From: Ktedonobacter sp. 13_1_20CM_4_53_11
Lineage (GTDB): Bacteria > Chloroflexota > Ktedonobacteria > Ktedonobacterales > Ktedonobacteraceae
Assembly (NCBI GenBank): GCA_001919995.1
Contig: MNIY01000005.1
Span: 1-11,817, forward strand
Length of the DNA: 11,817 nt
Direction of reading: 5' to 3'
The position numbers and the translations under genes were made by a program. Each line of letters starts with the position of its first letter. Within the stretch, counting starts at the first letter, position 1. Shown in pieces: positions 8,229-11,817 of this stretch. Under the pieces are notes generated by a model. The model had not been told where the DNA came from. It did no database searches and saw only the letters and a program-made list of their open reading frames with translations.

Positions 8229-8447
8229 ATGGATAGTTCCCGCGATATTGGTCGAGCGATACAGCGAATAATCACAGCTACAGGGACCTCCAGCAGCACA
8301 ACCCGTGCAGCAAAACGTTTTTCCCTGTACGACTGTTGGCTTCCAGAGGATATCTATATCGCAGTTCGCACAGCGTGGCGGCTGATTTTGAACACGTTGC
8401 AGCAATTCACCATTCTTCGCTTGAATTCGTTTGTTCTCTGCTTCCAT
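8217..8447 (-). CDS. small Cys-rich putative metal-binding protein
   Basis: The function is unknown. The 76 residues start with a charged, probably helical/coiled segment (1-22, EAENKRIQAKNGELLQRVQNQ). A dense cysteine module follows: C26-x2-C29-x16-C46-C47-x2-C50-x5-C56-x-C58, including CCTGCAAGGPCSCDY. Seven Cys with this spacing suggest a zinc ribbon or treble-clef-like metal or redox site; it is not rubredoxin. I recall similar CC-x2-CA-x-GGPC-x-C proteins as uncharacterised bacterial families but cannot name a Pfam entry. ATG 8447 has AAGG 9 nt upstream. The stop is 54 bp before groES on the same strand, so it probably heads the groESL transcript. It is real rather than a shadow because the Cys pattern is strict and nothing better lies opposite. 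Confidence 0.75.
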   Translation of the reverse strand: MEAENKRIQAKNGELLQRVQNQPPRCANCDIDILWKPTVVQGKTFCCTGCAAGGPCSCDYSLYRSTNIAGTIHYHE

Positions 8448-8515
8448 ATCCTCTTGCCTTGATCACATTGCTGCCATCGCTCATTCAACTTCTGCCTACA
8501 AGTTTGCCACAGCAC

Positions 8516-8556
8516 GTGTTAGAACGACGTAGGAGTAGTGTTAGAGAAGTATTAGA
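8516..8556. repeat. helically phased direct repeats upstream of the groESL cluster
   Basis: GTGTTAGA occurs at 8516-8523 and 8538-8545, and GTATTAGA at 8549-8556. The spacings are 22 and 11 bp, that is two turns and one turn of the helix. A degenerate copy (four of eight) sits in the empty slot at 8527. Phased short repeats of this kind often bind a multimeric regulator, here about 70-110 bp before the Cys-rich gene start. Confidence 0.5.
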
Positions 8557-8666
8557 ATCTGAACTATGCTTTTTGGGCCTATTCCGGTTTTCCTTGAGCT
8601 ACTGAGTGAGCTTGAAGGGCGTATTTTTGTTCAAATGTGTTCAATGTCATCCGTCCGTAACCATTG

Positions 8667-8690
8667 GTTATGCTGTCAGTTGTGCTGTCA
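8667..8690. repeat. 12-bp tandem repeat, two copies
   Basis: GTTATGCTGTCA (8667-8678) is followed directly by GTTGTGCTGTCA (8679-8690), 11 of 12 identical. It abuts the dyad GTCAATTTGAC. It could be a regulatory site or chance; there is no gene context on this side beyond the tRNA. Confidence 0.4.
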
Positions 8691-8777
8691 ATTTGACGAG
8701 GAAACAATCACTTCGAGACCCTTCATAAGCAGGTATACACGCACTATCAAGTGTCAAATGGCAAGCCATTGATGACG

Positions 8778-8850
8778 TATCGAAAGCAAGATTCGAACCT
8801 GCGGCCTCCGGGTTATGAGCCCGACGAGCTAACCACTGCTCTATCCCTCG
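8778..8850 (-). tRNA. tRNA-Met (CAU), initiator-like, acceptor stem imperfect
   Basis: Read on the - strand, the 73 nt fold as a tRNA. The D-stem is GAGC/GCTC, the anticodon loop is CTCATAA on a stem with three G-C pairs (GGG/CCC), the variable loop has 5 nt, and the T-arm is GCAGG-TTCGAAT-CTTGC. The run TAGCTCGTCGGGCTCATAAC matches E. coli initiator tRNA, and A11-T24 and the GGG/CCC pairs are initiator marks. The acceptor strands CGAGGGA and TTTCGAT pair only in the lower four positions (two are G-T); the top three fail. Pairing shifted by one gives CGAGGG/CTTTCG but steals a T-stem base. No CCA is encoded. It may be a decayed copy or the edge of an integrated element. The opposite-strand frame 8751-9029 is an artefact of this gene. 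Confidence 0.7.
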
Positions 8851-8941
8851 CGGAAGAACCCGAATGTTGTGTAACGATGGATTACGAGAAGGTGCTAAAT
8901 TTAGTCCAGGCCTGGCTTCCAGGCTTTTGTGCTATTTACCA

Positions 8942-9631
8942 TTACACAAAATTTGGTATGGCATCGACGCTCTCGGGGACGACCAAGCGAGGACGCCCTC
9001 GTTTGCCTGTCAGCACTCGCTTGCGATAGGCCCGCTCCAGGATGCTCCTATAGCCGTGCCAGCCAGAGCTTCACCAGGAGAGGGGACGGTGGTGCGTTCG
9101 CTGAACGGTGGTGGTCACGGCCTGCTCGATCAGGTCTTCGCTCAAAGGCCCAGTGGCACAGGCGACCACGAAGCGACTCTGCCGATCCTGCACCAAGCAT
9201 CCCCACCGTTCCCCCTCGTTCGGCTCGCAGGCTACGCCCTTTTTTTCTGCACAAACGACCAAAACTCATCGATTTCCACCTGACTCAGATGCAGATCGCT
9301 GGCTAGCACCTGGGTGATGGCTGCCGCATGACTGGCCGCCCGCTTGAGCCACACGCTGATCGTTTCGTATTTATGTCCTGTGATCTCCTCAGCCCCTCGC
9401 AAGCTGCCTCGGCGCATCACGATCAACAGTGCTTGTGCCACCTCCGAAGCTTCCGTCTTCAACCCATACATGGGCGTTCCTTGCGTTTCCCCAAAGGAGG
9501 TCTTGCACGTGCGGCAGCAGTAACGCTGCCGTCCTCGATGACTCCCATTGCGCACCACATGCGACTCTCGACAGTTCGGATTCGGACACGGGGGGCAACT
9601 TCGTCTCCTCTTGTCTCCCTGCTTCTTTCAT
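8942..9631 (-). pseudogene. decayed IS1-family transposase
   Basis: The N-terminal zinc finger CPPCPNPNC...CCRTC, a helix-turn-helix region and VEIDEFWSFVQKK (first catalytic Asp) identify an IS1-like DDE transposase. The likely ATG is at 9631, after a strong GAGGAGG site. Four defects are visible. First, one extra base near 9596-9600 puts the ATG out of frame with the zinc finger. Second, the frame breaks at an A7 run (9240-9246): a -1 shift there joins VQKK to KGVACEPNEGERWGCLVQD. Third, a TGA at 9071-9073 replaces the Cys expected in the WCSDGW motif, and the following catalytic Asp is Ser (AGC TCT GGC TGG). Fourth, the C-terminus is truncated at about 8955. The A7 shift could be ancestral programmed frameshifting, as known for IS1. 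The enzyme is certainly dead. Confidence 0.8.
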
Positions 9632-9680
9632 AGGTTACCTCCTCCTCTCTATTGTATCACTCCTTTCTAGAGTCACTACC
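8942..9680 (-). mobile_element. remnant of an IS1-family insertion sequence
   Basis: On the - strand the element probably begins at 9680 with GGTAGTGACTCTAGAAAGG, in keeping with IS1-family ends that open GGT. It then runs through the transposase relic. The far end is missing: homology to a transposase stops near 8955, before the third catalytic residue. No matching inverted repeat or target duplication can be found, so the left side has been deleted or overwritten. Confidence 0.65.
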
Positions 9681-9761
9681 GGATTTTCAAGGGAGAGAAA
9701 AAAGCATAGCGGAGCGACTCACTTGATGCAGATGTGAGAATACAGGTTGTTTGGGGCATCA

Positions 9762-9799
9762 AGTGGTCTACTTTTCGACGCTCATCTTGAGAGTTGTAA
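9762..9799. repeat. IS21-like terminal repeat fragment
   Basis: AGTGGTCTACTTTT (9762-9775) is followed by CGACGCTCATCTTGAGAG. The first part recurs exactly at 11340-11353, and the second resembles the GCTCA-YYCTTGAG units at 11258-11320. Multiple degenerate copies of such units are typical of IS21-family ends. No istA/istB genes lie between. Confidence 0.45.
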
Positions 9800-9858
9800 A
9801 TTCAGAGAGTCAACGCGGAGTACATATCGAATGCATGCCCCGCGATGAGGCCTGTGTC

Positions 9859-9893
9859 GGCACGCGGACGGTCGCGTGGTGGCGCCGCGTGCC
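9859..9893. repeat. GC-rich hairpin downstream of the hydrolase gene
   Basis: GGCACGCGG (9859-9867) and CCGCGTGCC (9885-9893) form a 9-bp stem with a 17-nt loop. It could end hydrolase transcription, but there is no T-run, so this is uncertain. Confidence 0.35.
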
Positions 9894-9897
9894 TGCC

Positions 9898-9935
9898 AGA
9901 TGGCGGCGTTCGCCGAGCTTAGTTCGCCGCCATCT
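9898..9935. repeat. 11-bp inverted repeat spanning the hydrolase stop codon
   Basis: AGATGGCGGCG (9898-9908) and CGCCGCCATCT (9925-9935) are perfectly complementary. The loop holds the TAA of the hydrolase gene. On the mRNA the stem covers the last codons. It may protect the 3' end; the role is not known. Confidence 0.5.
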
Positions 9936-10635
9936 TCACTCCTTTTACGGCTGTTTCGATGAGCGCAGCCACCGCATTTGGCTGCGACACGTAGATCGCG
10001 TGACTGCCCGCTACCTCCACGACTGTCGAACCTGCGCGTTTGGACATGAAGCGCTGGGCCGGCGGTGGGATCATCTTGTCGTCGGTGCTGACCAAGTACC
10101 AGCTCGGCTTGGTCTTCCACGCCGGCTCGCTGATCGTGCCGCTGAGCGCCTCCACGCCCCACGGGACCTGGGAATCGGCCATGAACGCAGCCTTTTCTTC
10201 GTCCACGTCAGCCGCAAATGAGGCAGGGAACTTGGCTTTGTCGAGGAACAGATAGCCGTTCTGGGGCGGCAGTATCGGGGGCACGGGCGCGCCAGGCGGT
10301 GGATCCTTGATAAGCGTGGACACGGACTCGCCCTTGTCGGGGGCAAAGGCTGCGAGATACACCAGCCCCGCGACCTGTGGATCGTTGCCGGCTTCGGTGA
10401 TCACCGCTCCTCCGTAGGAGTGGCCGACGAGAATCACCGGGCCGTTCTGCGCGTGAACAATGCGTTTGGTTGCGGCGACATCGTCGGCCAGCGATATCGT
10501 CGGATTCTGGACGATGGTAACACTGTAGCCGTCCTTCTTCAGTATCCTATAGACGCCCTCCCAACCGGAACCGTCCACGAAACCACCGTGAACAAGAACG
10601 AGAGTTATTTCCGCCGAATGAGATACTCCAGCCAT
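9919..10635 (-). CDS. alpha/beta hydrolase (EstC/hydroxynitrile lyase-like esterase)
   Basis: It is a cytoplasmic hydrolase, most likely acting on small esters; the substrate is unknown. The 238 residues show the oxyanion-hole motif HGGF at 16-19 and the nucleophile elbow GHSYG at 71-75 with S73. The acid D185 or D186 lies in STDDKMIPP, and the catalytic H212 is in AGSHAIYVSQP. The PAWKTKPSWYLVSTDD stretch is typical of the EstC/salicylate-esterase-like branch of Abhydrolase_6. There is no signal peptide. The frame is open up to 10923, but the extra 96 codons are of low-complexity, uncoding character. ATG 10635 has AAAGGA 7 nt upstream, so it is the start. The base composition is richer in GC than the flanks, and it sits among mobile-element relics, both hints of acquisition by transfer. 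Confidence 0.88.
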   Translation of the reverse strand: MAGVSHSAEITLVLVHGGFVDGSGWEGVYRILKKDGYSVTIVQNPTISLADDVAATKRIVHAQNGPVILVGHSYGGAVITEAGNDPQVAGLVYLAAFAPDKGESVSTLIKDPPPGAPVPPILPPQNGYLFLDKAKFPASFAADVDEEKAAFMADSQVPWGVEALSGTISEPAWKTKPSWYLVSTDDKMIPPPAQRFMSKRAGSTVVEVAGSHAIYVSQPNAVAALIETAVKGVKMAAN

Positions 10636-10950
10636 GATGATTTCCTTTCTTTCGTGAGGTAGTGTACGCCTCTGACCGTCTTCCCTCGAGTCGCACAACA
10701 ATGAGTGTCTCTTTCCCTGATCCGTAGCAAGTATACCTGAGATCTGCCAGAAATGCGACCGTTTTGACGCCATTTCCCGACGCATCTGACAAAATAGCGT
10801 GACGAGGCGCGCGAGAAAAGATGGCAAAAAGGCAGGGTGACGAACGAAAAAAAGGCTGCACACGATGTCACACCAGATTATGTGGCAGAGACCATCTGCT
10901 GAAAGCGCTTGGCAGCGTGGCATACTATCTGGCAGACGGTCTTTTTTATC
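10636..10950. other. intergenic region upstream of the hydrolase
   Basis: No gene is recognised. On the - strand a TATACT -10 lies at 10730-10735 without a good -35; it could start a leader of about 88 nt. ATCTGACAAA occurs at 10784-10793 and again at 11089-11098, and TCTGCCAGA and TCTGGCAGA (near 10743 and 10929) are inverted copies. These may be traces of older insertions. Confidence 0.4.
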
Positions 10951-11083
10951 GGATCTTACGCAAGTTTGCTGATGTTGAACAGAAGCTCTACGGTTGAAAA
11001 CGTCTCAATCTGCTTCGCAAGCAGCGGTGCGTTTTCGGCCCCACCTGATCCACTCCACGAATCAGCAAACTTGCGTAAGATCC
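10951..11083. mobile_element. 133-bp MITE with 23-bp terminal inverted repeats
   Basis: The ends at 10951-10973 and 11061-11083 are perfect 23-bp inverted repeats, opening GGATCTTACGCAAG. The element is flanked by an exact 8-bp duplication TTTTTATC (10943-10950 and 11084-11091). It has no coding capacity. The interior can fold: CTGCTT-CGC-AAGCAG is a hairpin nested between GAAAACG and CGTTTTC. GG-TCTT ends and an 8-bp AT-rich duplication resemble the ISL3 family, whose transposase would have to act in trans; the family link is inference. Confidence 0.85.
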
Positions 11084-11145
11084 TTTTTATCTGACAAATG
11101 ACAAAAATCTGTTCTCAATCTGCCATTTCGTCCGAGCTAGCGTCG

Positions 11146-11171
11146 AATTTCTGCCAGAAGGGGCAGAAATT
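11146..11171. repeat. 10-bp hairpin repeat
   Basis: AATTTCTGCC (11146-11155) and GGCAGAAATT (11162-11171) pair around a 6-nt loop. The outer GTCGA/TCGAC flanks can extend the stem with a bulge. Its role is unknown, and it lies in otherwise gene-free DNA. Confidence 0.5.
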
Positions 11172-11257
11172 TCTCGACTATCAGACCATTGAATTTACAA
11201 CCGTCGAAGAGTGTGGATCGCTTCTGGAGCCATGTTTCCAGGCAGCAATGGTTGAGC

Positions 11258-11390
11258 TGCTCACTCTTCAGGGCAAGTGCTCACCCTTGAGGTCAAAAAG
11301 TGCTCATTCTTCAGGGCATTTACCAAAAACACGAGGTGTAGTGGTCTACTTTTGAGTTACCAAACGGTCACTTTTCGATTATCAGAAACA
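11258..11390. repeat. array of degenerate repeats like an IS21-family end
   Basis: Five related units start at about 11258, 11278, 11301, 11342 and 11365. The first three read TGCTCA-YYCTT-SAGG-KCA. The last two read GTGGTCTACTTTTGAGTTA and CGGTCACTTTTCGATTATCA. Spacings are 20, 23, 41 and 23 bp. IS21-family elements carry such repeated transposase-binding units at their ends. No istA/istB is in the window, so this would be a solo end left by deletion or recombination. Confidence 0.45.
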
Positions 11391-11398
11391 CCCATAGC

Positions 11399-11432
11399 AA
11401 AAAGAACTCGGCAGCGCCATGCTACCAAGTTC
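11399..11432 (-). terminator. intrinsic terminator of the DUF1801-like gene
   Basis: On the - strand GAACTTGGTAGC and GCTGCCGAGTTC pair over 12 positions (two G-U) around a 5-nt loop and are followed directly by T5 (11399-11403). It lies 38 nt after the stop codon of the gene at 11470-11817, which argues that the gene was, or is, transcribed here. Confidence 0.7.
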
Positions 11433-11469
11433 CTGGCTTGCCAGATGGAATGTGCTCCACGGCGCGCCC

Positions 11470-11817
11470 TCAGCTCACCGCTTTCTTCACAAGCTCGCCG
11501 ATCCTTGCCTCTTCAGCGGCAGTCAACTCCTTCAGCGCGAAGGCGACCGGCCACAGGGCGCCTTCGTCGAGGTTCGCGCTGTCGTTGAAGAGGGCTGGCG
11601 CGCTGGCTTTGATAATCGCATGGAGCCGCTCGCCGAGGGCGCGATCCGCTGCCTGCATCTCGCCGATCTTCGCGAGCACGGCGCTTTCCCCGTCCGCCTT
11701 GTCCGCTTTCAGTTCTTGGACGCGCTCCCTCATCGCGCCTCGTTCCTCGTTCGTAAATCCCTTGATCGCCTTCGCGGGCTTCTTCGTCGCCTTCTTGTCG
11801 ACGTTGTCTTCGGTGGA
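11470..11817 (-). CDS. DUF1801/YdhG-like protein, partial and internally deleted
   Basis: The frame is open to the right edge of the window, so the start lies beyond 11817 and 115 codons are seen. The visible N-terminal part is Lys-rich ([15 protein letters not shown]). It is followed by [17 protein letters not shown] and a helix, [14 protein letters not shown]. The C-terminal part [35 protein letters not shown] is the usual ending of this family. As I know the family, a segment of about 35 residues carrying a conserved WYGMPAY-type motif should lie between SAPAL and the ANLDEG block. Here the two join directly, in frame. The domain core would be missing, so the product is probably non-functional or altered. 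GC content is clearly higher than in the flanking DNA. It ends in the terminator at 11399-11432. Confidence 0.7.
   Translation of the reverse strand, partial: STEDNVDKKATKKPAKAIKGFTNEERGAMRERVQELKADKADGESAVLAKIGEMQAADRALGERLHAIIKASAPALFNDSANLDEGALWPVAFALKELTAAEEARIGELVKKAVS

Larger units (their letters stand above)
8448..8777. other. intergenic region upstream of the Cys-rich gene
   Basis: No gene is visible in these 330 bp. The stretch holds the phased GTGTTAGA repeats (8516-8556), a 12-bp tandem repeat (8667-8690) and the dyad GTCAATTTGAC (8687-8697). On the - strand TTGACA occurs at least twice without a good -10 at 16-18 bp, so no promoter for the groESL cluster can be fixed. Confidence 0.5.

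Noticed and set aside
8908..8928. Small hairpin (GCCTGG-CTT-CCAGGC) followed by T4 on the + strand
   Set aside because: It resembles a terminator, but no + strand gene lies upstream; probably chance or a scrap of the IS end.
8751..9029. 92-codon open frame on the + strand with a DSNLRPPGYEPDE motif
   Set aside because: It is the antisense translation of the tRNA gene, a well-known false-protein pattern.
10636..10923. N-terminal extension of the hydrolase by 96 codons
   Set aside because: There is no family similarity, and a good ribosome site stands before the ATG at 10635.
11098..11355. 85-codon + strand frame after the MITE
   Set aside because: It is made of the hairpin and the IS21-like repeat array, with no domain and no ribosome site.

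Overview
The window looks like chromosomal DNA of a free-living bacterium. A member of the Chloroflexota, probably class Ktedonobacteria, fits best. The reasons are the gene styles (zinc-ribbon plus membrane-anchor proteins, a J-domain/beta-propeller protein, a GroEL without the Gly-Gly-Met tail), moderate GC content and many insertion-sequence relics. That assignment rests on overall impression, not on a database search.

The left two thirds (about 326-8447) are well-kept housekeeping DNA. In order they hold: an AlkA-type DNA glycosylase (-); a J-domain protein with a WD40-like C-terminal part (+); a family 2 polyprenyl-phosphate-type glycosyltransferase (+); a cluster of palindromic repeats; a D-2-hydroxyacid dehydrogenase (-); a divergent control region with promoters and two palindromes; an 87-residue unknown protein followed by a zinc-ribbon, single-pass membrane protein (+); a 27-bp bidirectional terminator; and groEL, groES and a small Cys-rich protein gene, all on the - strand. 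The small gene comes first in transcription order, then groES and groEL. No CIRCE operator is visible.

The right third (about 8448-11817) is accessory-like. An initiator-like tRNA-Met(CAU) gene with a poorly paired acceptor stem marks its left edge. It is followed by a decayed IS1-family transposase with several lesions, degenerate repeats like the ends of IS21-family elements, an alpha/beta hydrolase of higher GC content, a 133-bp MITE with perfect 23-bp terminal inverted repeats and an 8-bp target duplication, a second set of IS21-like end repeats, and a DUF1801-like gene that runs off the window and appears to have lost the middle of its domain.

I see no CRISPR array, toxin-antitoxin pair, prophage module or defence cassette. 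The most interesting items are the small cysteine protein in front of groESL, the J-domain/propeller fusion with a near-leaderless promoter, the palindromic repeat cluster that supplies the stop codon of the glycosyltransferase, and the MITE.
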